From: Sulfurimonas sp.
GTDB taxonomy: Bacteria; Campylobacterota; Campylobacteria; Campylobacterales; Sulfurimonadaceae
Length of the DNA stretch: 64,000 nucleotides
NCBI GenBank assembly: GCA_021732045.1
Contig: JAKFWK010000002.1
Span: 372,001-436,000, forward strand
Reading direction: 5' to 3'
Below the pieces are notes generated by a model. That model made no database searches. It had not been told where the DNA came from and saw nothing but the letters and a program-made list of their open reading frames with translations. Of this stretch, positions 27,071 to 35,364 are shown in pieces (the first letter of the stretch is position 1; each line of letters opens with the position of its first letter). Made by a program: the position numbers and the translations under genes.

Positions 27071-28306
27071 CTATTTATAATTTATCATATAAAAAATACT
27101 TCTCACAAAAGCAGCAGCGCCTATTAGTAAAAACGAAGCACCTGCTTTTATGAGCATGTCATCTTTTAGTAGTATCGCAACAGCAACAACCACAACTCCA
27201 ACCCCACAAAAAAGAACTTGAGCAGATGAACTTTTTTTTGGGAGCATATCTGCAAGCATAGGCACTTTTTGTTTTCCGACAAGCGGGGAAAATCTCTCAA
27301 ACCAGACTAAAAATGGGACAATTTTGTATATATGTCCAGTAATTGCAAAACCAAAAAAACCAAAAAACATTAACCATCCAGCGCCAAGCAATAATGGCTC
27401 ATACCCAACAATCAAATAGAGTGTCGCTAAAGCCAGAGAAGCAAGCATTGAAAAATAGGCAATTATAAGTGATTTTGCATATATATCTATCTCTTTTCTA
27501 GCTCTTGTTTTGTAGATAATCTGTACCAAATAAAAGTAGATAAGAAGGGCAGCAGTTGCTAGTAAATATCCAAAATACTCAAACAAAACAGAGTTTGTAA
27601 ATGAAGAGAGTATAACAAAAAGCACCGCTGCACTTATCATACCAATAGCAATTTTAAGTGGTTTCAGGGAAAACCCATGAGATAGTCCAAACATTGGTAA
27701 AAGCACAATAGAAAGTCCCATAAGCGTAATGGTTACATATCCGCCGATTACAGAAAAAACATGGCTTCTAAGAAGTGCGCTTATATTCAAATTGATGATT
27801 CCAGCGTATGAGAGCGCCATTAAAAGTCCAAAAATTATCCCAATTAACAAGAAAATATTTGCAATTAAAACACTACTCATTATGATATTTAGTTTTAGAA
27901 CTTTTTTTATTGTTAAAAATATCTCAACTATAAATATCATAATAGCAATCAAAACAGTAACGCCACCAAAAGGTAAAAGCATAGGGTAGCTCACAAAACC
28001 AAGCACCATCAAAAGAGTACCTATCATAAGAAGTGGCCAAATAGCGTAAAAAAGCTCCACTCCAAAGTGCCCAACTTCAAGTACAACTGGCACTAGTTGC
28101 GCCATTGCTCCAAAGATAATCATCATCACAAAGCCAAGTAAAAATAGATGCACAAAACCTAAAACAGCACCACTAAGCATTGTTATATTTTCACCAGTTA
28201 TAAAAAATAGAAACAAAACAGAGAAAAGATAAAAAATACTCCCTATTATAAAAAATGGGGAAATTAGCTTAAATGGCGGTGCAAAATCTTGTGAGATTGA
28301 AAACAT
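27071..28306 (-). CDS. Multi-pass membrane protein, NnrS/heme-copper-oxidase subunit I-like
   Basis: 411 residues with about 12 membrane helices and almost no soluble part. His residues fall inside helices where haem or metal ligands would sit: His53 in GFVHLFLLGF, His80 in LVPVVLEVGH, and later RSHVFSVIGGYVT, FGLSHGF and TGHIYKIVPFLVW. The pattern resembles NnrS and stripped-down heme-copper oxidase subunit I proteins, but not closely enough to fix the family. Its neighbours encode DUF2249 and DUF59 proteins, a set I associate with nitric-oxide and nitrogen-oxide metabolism. A role in NO handling or respiration is therefore inferred. Confidence 0.6.
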   Translation of the reverse strand: MFSISQDFAPPFKLISPFFIIGSIFYLFSVLFLFFITGENITMLSGAVLGFVHLFLLGFVMMIIFGAMAQLVPVVLEVGHFGVELFYAIWPLLMIGTLLMVLGFVSYPMLLPFGGVTVLIAIMIFIVEIFLTIKKVLKLNIIMSSVLIANIFLLIGIIFGLLMALSYAGIINLNISALLRSHVFSVIGGYVTITLMGLSIVLLPMFGLSHGFSLKPLKIAIGMISAAVLFVILSSFTNSVLFEYFGYLLATAALLIYFYLVQIIYKTRARKEIDIYAKSLIIAYFSMLASLALATLYLIVGYEPLLLGAGWLMFFGFFGFAITGHIYKIVPFLVWFERFSPLVGKQKVPMLADMLPKKSSSAQVLFCGVGVVVVAVAILLKDDMLIKAGASFLLIGAAAFVRSIFYMINYK

Positions 28307-28312
28307 CTGATT

Positions 28313-28654
28313 TTAGTGTTTTATGCTATCAAGATTTGAAGTTGTTGTTGAAGTGCTGTTGCTAGAAAAAGTAACTTTAACTAAACCATCTTCTGTATTT
28401 TGCATCTCATGAGAGATATCATCCCCAAGTTTTGCAAGCAGACCACCAGGAGCTTTATGGTTAATCATAACAAGCTTATCACTAGTTCCACCAATCAGTT
28501 TAAGTCCACAAACAGCGTTTACCATCGGATCTGGCGGACCACATTTTGAAGTATCGAAATAGTAAGTACTCTGTCCATCTTTTTCTAATTTAAAAAAATC
28601 AACAGTTGCTCCAACTACTTCTATTTTTAGAGCATCATTTGGAATATTTGACAT
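28313..28654 (-). CDS. DUF2249-like protein
   Basis: 113 residues from the ATG at 28652-28654 (AAAGGAT ribosome site). The frame is open further up to 28780, but that part overlaps the leader and lacks a ribosome site. The core pattern fits the DUF2249 domain: YFDTSKCGPPDPMVNAVCGL (cf. the family's L-D-x-R-x-x-x-P-P-x-P), then KLVMINHKAPGGLLAKLGDD and a final beta strand GLVKVTF. A Ser/Thr-rich tail (98-107) follows. DUF2249 proteins are commonly linked to denitrification and NO-related genes. First gene of the FNR-box operon, 6 bases before the membrane protein. Confidence 0.65.
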   Translation of the reverse strand: MSNIPNDALKIEVVGATVDFFKLEKDGQSTYYFDTSKCGPPDPMVNAVCGLKLIGGTSDKLVMINHKAPGGLLAKLGDDISHEMQNTEDGLVKVTFSSNSTSTTTSNLDSIKH

Positions 28655-28822
28655 ATAAAAATCCTTTTTACTGATATTACACACTAAAGTGAACAAGCCA
28701 CCTTTGGCGGGAGGGACTCTTCGTCCATACCAACCCCCTAAAACTACAAAAAAATGAGTTTTTCGAGAACTACAAGACACCTTCCAACTTTTTCACAAAA
28801 GTATATAATATCAATTTTAATA
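28655..28822 (-). other. Long 5' leader with several hairpins
   Basis: The stretch between the predicted transcription start (about 28822) and the DUF2249 start contains, in RNA orientation, GGAC-GAAGA-GUCC, CCGCC-AAA-GGUGG and CAC-UUUA-GUG as successive short hairpins after a G-rich run (GGGGGUUGG). None matches a riboswitch class I know. It could be a structured leader or a copy of a dispersed intergenic repeat. Confidence 0.3.
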
Positions 28823-28828
28823 TTAAGT

Positions 28829-28834
28829 ATTATA
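28829..28834 (-). promoter_or_regulatory. -10 element of the DUF2249 operon
   Basis: TATAAT on the minus strand. Its centre is 32 bases downstream of the FNR-type box centre, the spacing expected for a class II FNR/CRP-activated promoter (box at -41.5). Confidence 0.55.
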
Positions 28835-28856
28835 TTTAAGATATTTATCAGTATCG

Positions 28857-28870
28857 TTGATTTGTATCAA
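28857..28870 (-). promoter_or_regulatory. FNR/CRP-family operator, perfect TTGAT-N4-ATCAA
   Basis: TTGATTTGTATCAA, a perfect palindrome matching the FNR/DNR/NNR consensus, extended by one base pair (G...C) on each side. It lies just beyond the proA stop and upstream of the DUF2249-NnrS-like-DUF59 operon. It predicts activation by an oxygen- or NO-sensing FNR-family regulator; no such regulator gene is in the window. Confidence 0.65.
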
Positions 28871-28882
28871 CAATTTGTCACT

Positions 28883-30115
28883 TTATCTTATCTGTCCGCT
28901 TCCGTAAATTTTGAATTTGTAAGTAGTTAAACCCTCAATCCCCATAGGTCCTCTTGCATGAAGCTTGTTTGTGCTAATACCAACTTCAGCGCCAAATCCA
29001 AACGCTCCTCCATCTGTAAAACGAGTAGAGGCATTTACATACACAACTGCCGAATCTATCGCGTTTAAAAATCTCTCTGCGGTTGTGATATCCTCTGTTA
29101 TAATCGCCTCTGAGTGACCTGAACCAAATCTTACAATATGCTCTATCGCGCCCTCAACACCATCAACTACTTTTATATTTAGTATATTTGCTAGATACTC
29201 CGTGTCATAATCTTCATCGGTAGCATTCTGCACATCAATAATTGCCTGAGTATTAGCACACCCTTTTAGCTGGGTATGAGCTTTGTCAAACTCTTGTTTT
29301 AGTTTTGGCAACGCATCTTTTGCAATTACGCTATCGACCAAAAGTGTCTCCATGGCGTTACAAACTCCAGGTCTCTGAACTTTTGCATTTATGGCAATTT
29401 TTATGGCATTTTCTAGTTTTGCATCCTTGTCTATGTAGGTATGACACTGACCTTTATCATGCTTTACAACACTAACGGTGGCATTACTGCACACATACTT
29501 TATAAGCTCCGCACCACCTCTTGGGATAATTAAATCCACATATTTATCCATCTTTATAAGCTTTGCGACACCCTCTCTTGAGGAGTCTGGAATCAAAGAG
29601 ATAAGAGCCTCTGGTAAAGAATTTTTTCTAAGAACCGTGCGTAAAATTTCTGCGATTGCCTCATTTGAGTTTTGTGCCTCTTTACCGCCCTTTAAAACAC
29701 AAACATTTGAGCTTTTAAAACATAACGCCGCCGTATCACTTGTTACATTTGGGCGAGACTCATAGATGATTCCTACAACCCCAATTGGGATAGAGACTTT
29801 CTCAATCTTTAGTCCATCTTCAGTAACCCAGCCATCAATTATCCGTCCAACAGGCTCTTTTAGTGATGCTATCTCCTCAACAGCTACCGCCATTGCTTCT
29901 ACTCTTTTCTCATCCAAAAGCAGTCTATCTTTTAATGCTGAAGTTAGTCTATTTACCTCGGCATCTCTCATATCAAGAGCATTTGCCTCAAGCAGACTCA
30001 TCGTGTTTGCTCTTAGAGAGTTTGCCATTTCTCTTAAGATTCTATTTTTATCATGACCGCTAATTGTTAATAAAATTCTACTTGCTTTTTTTGCTTCGTC
30101 TAAAAATTTTTCCAT
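28883..30115 (-). CDS. proA: Glutamate-5-semialdehyde dehydrogenase (gamma-glutamyl phosphate reductase)
   Basis: Second step of proline synthesis: NADPH reduction of gamma-glutamyl phosphate. 410 residues of the aldehyde dehydrogenase fold. Seen are IPIGVVGIIYESRPNVTSD, LKGGKEAQNSN, DLIIPRGGAELI, HDKGQCHTYID, the catalytic Cys region RPGVCNAMETLL, and the C-terminal FGFGAEVGISTNKLHARGPMG (RGPMG is diagnostic). proC is 1.7 kb away on the other strand; no proB is present. It ends only 13 bases before the FNR-type box of the next operon. Confidence 0.96.
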   Translation of the reverse strand: MEKFLDEAKKASRILLTISGHDKNRILREMANSLRANTMSLLEANALDMRDAEVNRLTSALKDRLLLDEKRVEAMAVAVEEIASLKEPVGRIIDGWVTEDGLKIEKVSIPIGVVGIIYESRPNVTSDTAALCFKSSNVCVLKGGKEAQNSNEAIAEILRTVLRKNSLPEALISLIPDSSREGVAKLIKMDKYVDLIIPRGGAELIKYVCSNATVSVVKHDKGQCHTYIDKDAKLENAIKIAINAKVQRPGVCNAMETLLVDSVIAKDALPKLKQEFDKAHTQLKGCANTQAIIDVQNATDEDYDTEYLANILNIKVVDGVEGAIEHIVRFGSGHSEAIITEDITTAERFLNAIDSAVVYVNASTRFTDGGAFGFGAEVGISTNKLHARGPMGIEGLTTYKFKIYGSGQIR

Positions 30116-30187
30116 AAAAACACCTTTTTTTTCAATAGCGTTATACTACCACAGCTGGGTAGTAATACATTTTAAAACACCGCTTGG

Positions 30188-31750
30188 CTACTTACTACCA
30201 CCATAAAATTCAAGTCTGTCATAGTCAATGATATTTTCAGGTTCCAGTGCAAAAACATCATTTGAGTACGAAATATTGCTATTATTGCTCATGCCACTTA
30301 TATACTCAATCATATAGTTTAGATTTTCAAGATTGAAGTATCTTTTTTTATTACTTTTATAAATCTCATCAATTCTACTATTTTTGACGCTGCTATATAT
30401 AACAAAAGGAACATCATACTCATCTTTAAACGCTGGAAGAAAGCCATGGCCGTTTTGCTTGGCATTTATTACCTCTCCATGGTCTGAAACATAGATAAAG
30501 AGTATCTTTTTATCTGGGAATTTATCTCTGAAATATGTAAAAATGTTTTGCAAAACATAGTCCGTATAGTAGATACTGTTATCATACTCTTGAATTATGT
30601 TGGTTGGGTTTTTAAATAAAATATTTTTATCATCATATCTGTCTGTATAATCAGAATGAGAACCCATCAGATGTATTAGATAAATCTCTTTTGAAGAATT
30701 GTCCTTGATTCCATCTAAATAAGATAGCACCGCTTCATCTGATTTTGCGCTTGAAAACTCTAAATTTTCGACATATCGCACATCGGCTTCTTGAACCATA
30801 GAGGCGATAGAGGTATCATGTTTTCCAGCCAAACCTTGGTTTGAAATCCAATATGATTTGTATCCATGCAAGTTAAAATCACCAATAATTGACCTTGAGT
30901 GTATAAATGGTTCTGAGAAATCATGGACGGTTGCTTTGGTATGAAGAATCGGTACAGAGTATCTTGTCTGGTTTGTTGGCGCAATAGCGTTAAAGACGAA
31001 CAGACTCTTTTTAGATTTTAAAAGAGATAGAAATGGGGTTGTGTCTTCATTGTAACCATAGATTGACATGTGGTGTTTGTTTGCGGATTCGCCTTGAATG
31101 ATGACAACTTTATCATAAACCAAACTGCTATTTTTATCATAAACTTTTGCCATACCCTCAAGATAATCTGTTCTTGTTTTATAAAACTCACTATAACCTT
31201 TTAGCTCTATGTATTCTGCTGGAATATTAAAGGGTTCTTGATTTTTAATGGGATTAAAATAGTAACCAAACGCCACGATGACCGAAGTTGATGCTATAAA
31301 ACTTAAAAATCTTATAACTTTAAAAGAGTGCTTGTAGTGAACTAAAAATCTATACAACAATCCCAATATAAAAATAGTATAAATAACCAACAGCGCATCT
31401 CTATAATCTACATATGACTTTAAATATTCTAAAGTTTCATACATAGGAGAGACCATGGAAACCGCCATTCTTGGCTCTATGCTTGTATTAAAATATCCCC
31501 AGTGGATAAAAATATGTCCAATAACTATGTTTGTCAGATTGATATAGATTATAAATATAGAAAAAAGCAGTTTGTTAAATTTTGAAATCAAAATAGTAGT
31601 AAACAAGACGGCAAATAAAAATAGAAGATGAGTTGAGTCATACGGCGCAGAAGCGATACTTTGCGGGATTATTGTTAAAGTAGCTATCAAATAACTAAGA
31701 TATATATATTGTCTATTTTGCCCTATCTCTTTTTTAATTTTTCGTATCAA
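30188..31750 (-). CDS. Phosphoethanolamine transferase (EptA/EptC-like)
   Basis: Inner-membrane enzyme with a periplasmic sulfatase-fold domain, 520 residues. About five membrane helices fill residues 15-170. The catalytic domain begins VVIIQGESANKHHMSIYGY (metal Glu), followed by the probable nucleophile Thr in PTNQTRYSVPIL, then YVSDHGE and KQNGHGFLPAFKDEYDVPFVIY. Enzymes of this family modify lipid A, core LOS or, in Campylobacter (EptC), also flagellar rod protein and glycans. TTG start at 31750 with AAGGGA five bases upstream. Monocistronic. Confidence 0.88.
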   Translation of the reverse strand: MIRKIKKEIGQNRQYIYLSYLIATLTIIPQSIASAPYDSTHLLFLFAVLFTTILISKFNKLLFSIFIIYINLTNIVIGHIFIHWGYFNTSIEPRMAVSMVSPMYETLEYLKSYVDYRDALLVIYTIFILGLLYRFLVHYKHSFKVIRFLSFIASTSVIVAFGYYFNPIKNQEPFNIPAEYIELKGYSEFYKTRTDYLEGMAKVYDKNSSLVYDKVVIIQGESANKHHMSIYGYNEDTTPFLSLLKSKKSLFVFNAIAPTNQTRYSVPILHTKATVHDFSEPFIHSRSIIGDFNLHGYKSYWISNQGLAGKHDTSIASMVQEADVRYVENLEFSSAKSDEAVLSYLDGIKDNSSKEIYLIHLMGSHSDYTDRYDDKNILFKNPTNIIQEYDNSIYYTDYVLQNIFTYFRDKFPDKKILFIYVSDHGEVINAKQNGHGFLPAFKDEYDVPFVIYSSVKNSRIDEIYKSNKKRYFNLENLNYMIEYISGMSNNSNISYSNDVFALEPENIIDYDRLEFYGGSK

Positions 31751-31796
31751 TTAATTCCCTTTGACTTAGATGCATATACTTTTTAGTTTAGCAAAA

Positions 31797-31805
31797 TGCT
31801 ATACT
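31797..31805 (+). promoter_or_regulatory. Extended -10 promoter of proC
   Basis: TGCTATACT (TGn plus TATACT), 24 bases before the proC ATG. No clear -35 sits 17 bases upstream. Confidence 0.5.
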
Positions 31806-31828
31806 ACCATAAAAAATAGGGGCATTTT

Positions 31829-32587
31829 ATGGAAACTATTACTTTTATTGGAAATGGAAATATGGCACTAAGCATCGCAAAAGGGCTTAGTGGTAAATAT
31901 GATATTGAGGTTGTTGGAAGAAACTTAGATAAACTGAGCGAGTTTGAAAATGAGCTTGGTACAAAAATAGAAAAATCACTTATTTACAACTATGACACGC
32001 AAGGCAAAACTATTATTTTATGTATAAAACCTGCAAATTTAGAAGAGGTAGCAAAAGCAGTGAAGGGAAAAGCTAAGGTTATCTTTTCTGTTTTGGCTGG
32101 TACATCCATAGAAAAAATAAAACATAGTCTTAATCCAGATGCTGTAGTCAGAGCTATGCCAAATCTAGCCGCTAGTGTTGCAAAATCTATGACAACACTC
32201 ACAGGCGATGAGGCTTTTAAGGAGGAAGCGCAAGGGCTACTTAACTCTGTTGGTCAGACTCTTTGGGTTGCAAGTGAGAAAGAGATAGACATTGCAACAG
32301 CGCTCGCAGGAAGCGGTCCCGCTTACCTATGTCTAATAGCTGAAGCATTAGCTGATGGAGCCGTAAAACAAGGGATGAGAAGAGATGATGCGATGATTAT
32401 AATGCGTGGTCTATTTAGTGGTTTTGGTGAGCTTATCCAAGTCATCCACCCTGCTCTACTAAAAGATGGTGTTATGAGTCCAGGCGGGACGACTGCAGCT
32501 GGATATAGCGCACTCGAAGATGGAAATGTTAGAGCTTCTTGCATTAACGCCATTGAGAGAGCCTATAAAAAAGCGAAAGAGCTATAA
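31829..32587 (+). CDS. proC: Pyrroline-5-carboxylate reductase
   Basis: Last step of proline synthesis. 252 residues. N-terminal NAD(P) fold FIGNGNMALSIAKGL, FSVLAGTSIEKI, RAMPNLAASVAKSMT, then the dimerisation/active-site part ALAGSGPAYLCLIAEALADGAVKQGM and the signature MSPGGTTAAGYSALE. Full length for the Campylobacterota type. GGGG-containing ribosome site before ATG. Converges with the EAL-HDOD gene with 18 bases between, which hold a short inverted repeat (GATAT/ATATC). Confidence 0.95.
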   Translation: METITFIGNGNMALSIAKGLSGKYDIEVVGRNLDKLSEFENELGTKIEKSLIYNYDTQGKTIILCIKPANLEEVAKAVKGKAKVIFSVLAGTSIEKIKHSLNPDAVVRAMPNLAASVAKSMTTLTGDEAFKEEAQGLLNSVGQTLWVASEKEIDIATALAGSGPAYLCLIAEALADGAVKQGMRRDDAMIIMRGLFSGFGELIQVIHPALLKDGVMSPGGTTAAGYSALEDGNVRASCINAIERAYKKAKEL

Positions 32588-32605
32588 TCGATATTTTAAG
32601 ATATC

Positions 32606-33817
32606 TTATAGTCTGCTTCTATTCACCTTTATGCCGCCAAATCCTAGTGCATAAATTATATCAACCGTGTTTATCTTATCAAAGTTATCAATAACTAATC
32701 TTTTAAGATATTCTCTCTCGGACTCCTCTGCTTTAAGAAAGCTAAGAGCAAATTTTCCTTTTTTATCAACTACTAATGAAGTTATATCTTTATCTAGATT
32801 TACATACTTCATTAAGTCTTTCATATCCGTTTCCATTATTGCATCCATTAACGAAAACATACCAGCAAGGTAAGCTTTATCTTTATCAAGCAACAAGGCA
32901 TCAGCTTCCATACGCTCTGCTCTCTTGGTAGCCATTTTTAGTATGATCTCTGATGCTGGGTTGTTTGATAGTTCAGAATAGACATAGACCATTAGCCACC
33001 TCAGCAACTTATCACGACCTAGCATGGTAATAATCTGGGTAATAGATTCGACTCTCTCAACAACTTTGCCCTGGTTGTTTAAAAATCTTAAAAGCTTGTA
33101 TGATAGTTCAGGTCGTTGTTTAATATAAGCCTCTATTTCAGATGTCTCACCATCTCCCCTAATCAGCTTAATAAGATGCAAAATTATAATTTGAGTAGAT
33201 TCTTTATATCGGTTAATCTCCAAAACTTCAGGCATATCAAGATAGTAGCCTTGAAATAGATCAAAACCCATTTTAGCATATTCATCATATGCCATCTTGG
33301 TCTCTATTTTTTCTGCAAGAAGTTTTATGCCCATCTGCTTTAGTCTTGAGATGACATTTCTTAGGTTTTCAGGTTCACTTTCCATTACATCTATTTTTAT
33401 AAAATGAATATATTTTAAAATTGGGAGAAATTTCTTAATCATCTCACCGCTACAATCAAAATCATCAATAGCTATCTTAAACCCTCTATAGTGATACTGT
33501 TTTATTTTGTTAATTACTTTTGCAGTCAAATCTACTGTTTCCAAGAGCTCTAAAACAAATCTCTCTTTATTTAGAACATCTACAGCATCCGATAGTAAAA
33601 TCTCTTCATCTATATTTACAAATCCAATTCCATCTATACCAAGCAGCTCGTTAGTGCTTATGTTTGTCAATGAATTGATTATTACATGTGAAGTTGCTTT
33701 TATATTTGTTGGAAAATCTTTAATCCCATGTGCGTAATCTCTAAACAGCAACTCATGGGCATAAACTTTGCCAACCTTATCAAATATTTTTTGTCGAGCT
33801 ATAAAGACATTATTCAC
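32606..33817 (-). CDS. EAL-HDOD signalling protein (YuxH family)
   Basis: 403 residues. N-terminal EAL-like domain (about 1-200) starting FIARQKIFDKVGKVYAHELLFRD, where the EAL signature is ELLFR, then IAIDDFDCSGE, HFIKIDVMES, LLAEKIETK and LFQGYYLD. C-terminal HDOD domain (about 205-395) with PELSYKLLRFLNNQ and ITQIITMLGRDKLLRWLMVYVYSEL. The family often binds rather than cleaves c-di-GMP; activity cannot be judged. GTG start at 33815-33817 with GGAT upstream. Single gene between proC and thrC. Confidence 0.87.
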   Translation of the reverse strand: MNNVFIARQKIFDKVGKVYAHELLFRDYAHGIKDFPTNIKATSHVIINSLTNISTNELLGIDGIGFVNIDEEILLSDAVDVLNKERFVLELLETVDLTAKVINKIKQYHYRGFKIAIDDFDCSGEMIKKFLPILKYIHFIKIDVMESEPENLRNVISRLKQMGIKLLAEKIETKMAYDEYAKMGFDLFQGYYLDMPEVLEINRYKESTQIIILHLIKLIRGDGETSEIEAYIKQRPELSYKLLRFLNNQGKVVERVESITQIITMLGRDKLLRWLMVYVYSELSNNPASEIILKMATKRAERMEADALLLDKDKAYLAGMFSLMDAIMETDMKDLMKYVNLDKDITSLVVDKKGKFALSFLKAEESEREYLKRLVIDNFDKINTVDIIYALGFGGIKVNRSRL

Positions 33818-33853
33818 GGCGTATCCATTTACTGTTTTTTATGGTTTTGTAAC

Positions 33854-35326
33854 TTATAAAAATTTTAATATCTCTTTTTCAATATCCTCTTTTTCTATGA
33901 TTGTGCTTTGAGCTATCTTTTTGCTAAATAACTCTTTTATCATAGATGGAATCTCTAATTTCGCCTCTTTTGAGATAGACTCTAACGCCACAATATCCTC
34001 TGCATCAACCTCGCCAGTGAGTGCATTGGCAATAACTGGAGAAAACTTTGTCCACTCAGCCGTAGAGTATGCTATGGTTTTTATCTCTGGGTTTGAACAT
34101 GTCTCGTAAGACTTTAAACATGTTGCGGTGTGTGGGTCTAAAAGATAGTTATAATTGTAAAACATCTCTTTTATGTACTTTTTACCCTCTTCCCCATTAC
34201 AAAAATCAGCATCAAAACACTCTCTGAGTTTTGTAAGTTCATCACTGTTTAACTCATAAAAATCATCTGCTTCAAGGTTTTGCATCAACTCTTTTGTTCT
34301 TTCAAATCCAAACATATCATACAAAATTCTCTCGACATTTGATGATCTTAGTATGTCCATAGCAGGCGAAGTCGTACTCACAACCTTGCAATCCCTTAGA
34401 TCATACTTTCCTGTTTTTATAAGTTTTGTTAAAACATTGTTCTCGTTTGAAGAGATAATTATTTTCTCAACAAAAAGTCCCATTTTCCACGCATAGTAAG
34501 CTCCAAGAGCGTTTCCAAAGTTTCCACTAGGAACATTTAGATAAACTTTTTCACCCATTCTTATACCATCTTGACGAACAAGTTCTAAGTAGCTGTGGAT
34601 ATGATAGATAATTTGAAAAATAATGCGTCCAAAGTTTACAGAGTTTGCAGCTGAGAGAAGTATATTTTTCTCTTTTAAGGCCGACTTGAATTGACTAGAA
34701 GCTAAAAGCTTTTTAAGCGCATTTTGGGCATCGTCAAAAACGCCATTTATTCCAATCACTTTTAGGTTTTTAGCATCTTCTGTAACCATTTGAAGTCTCT
34801 GAACATCACTAGTTCCGCCATCAGGATACAAACAAGCCACTTGTACATTTGCACGGTTTTTAAAAGTCTCTAATGCCGCTGGACCTGTATCACCACTTGT
34901 TGCAGCTAAGATAAGATAGTTCTCGTTTCTCTTTTGAGCAATCGATGATAAAACCACGCCAAAAGGCTGAAGAGCCATATCTTTAAAAGCGCGGGTCGGT
35001 CCATGGTAAAGTTCACTAACAAAAAGATTCTCTTTTACTTTTACGACAGGTACAGGGTTTGATGGAGTGTCAAACTCATCGTAAAGATTAAGCGCCTCTT
35101 TTATAACGCTAGGTTCTATGTCTATCTCAAATCGCGAGAGCATATCAAATGCTAACTCTTTATATGAAGAATCTAGATGTTTGCTTAAAAATTCTTCACC
35201 TAGTTTTGGTAAATTCTCTGGCACATAAAGACCACCAAAAGAAGCAATTGGACTTAAAATTGCCTCAGAAAATGTAACACTCTTTGCTCTGTTTTTATCG
35301 CATCCGCGAGTTTGAATAAAGTTCAT
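33854..35326 (-). CDS. thrC: Threonine synthase
   Basis: PLP-dependent conversion of O-phosphohomoserine to threonine. 490 residues, the longer proteobacterial form. MNFIQTRGC start, FGGLYVPENLP, the PLP Lys115 in YHGPTRAFKDMALQPFG, ILAATSGDTGPAAL, SANSVNFGRIIFQ and the phosphate-loop VPSGNFGNALGAYYA. It is followed 27 bases later (towards lower coordinates) by the EAL-HDOD gene. With metX in the same window it marks the homoserine branch point, though the two are far apart. Confidence 0.96.
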   Translation of the reverse strand: MNFIQTRGCDKNRAKSVTFSEAILSPIASFGGLYVPENLPKLGEEFLSKHLDSSYKELAFDMLSRFEIDIEPSVIKEALNLYDEFDTPSNPVPVVKVKENLFVSELYHGPTRAFKDMALQPFGVVLSSIAQKRNENYLILAATSGDTGPAALETFKNRANVQVACLYPDGGTSDVQRLQMVTEDAKNLKVIGINGVFDDAQNALKKLLASSQFKSALKEKNILLSAANSVNFGRIIFQIIYHIHSYLELVRQDGIRMGEKVYLNVPSGNFGNALGAYYAWKMGLFVEKIIISSNENNVLTKLIKTGKYDLRDCKVVSTTSPAMDILRSSNVERILYDMFGFERTKELMQNLEADDFYELNSDELTKLRECFDADFCNGEEGKKYIKEMFYNYNYLLDPHTATCLKSYETCSNPEIKTIAYSTAEWTKFSPVIANALTGEVDAEDIVALESISKEAKLEIPSMIKELFSKKIAQSTIIEKEDIEKEILKFL

Positions 35327-35364
35327 AATATCTCAACCTAAATTTTTTTTGAAAGTATACCAAA

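Noticed and set aside
28655..28780. N-terminal extension of the DUF2249-like protein using the upstream open frame
   Set aside because: No ribosome site at the upstream start, the stretch forms RNA hairpins, and the ATG at 28654 has a good AAAGGAT site and fits the domain.
32588..32605. Bidirectional terminator between proC and the EAL-HDOD gene
   Set aside because: GATAT/ATATC gives a five-base stem only, too weak to list as a feature.
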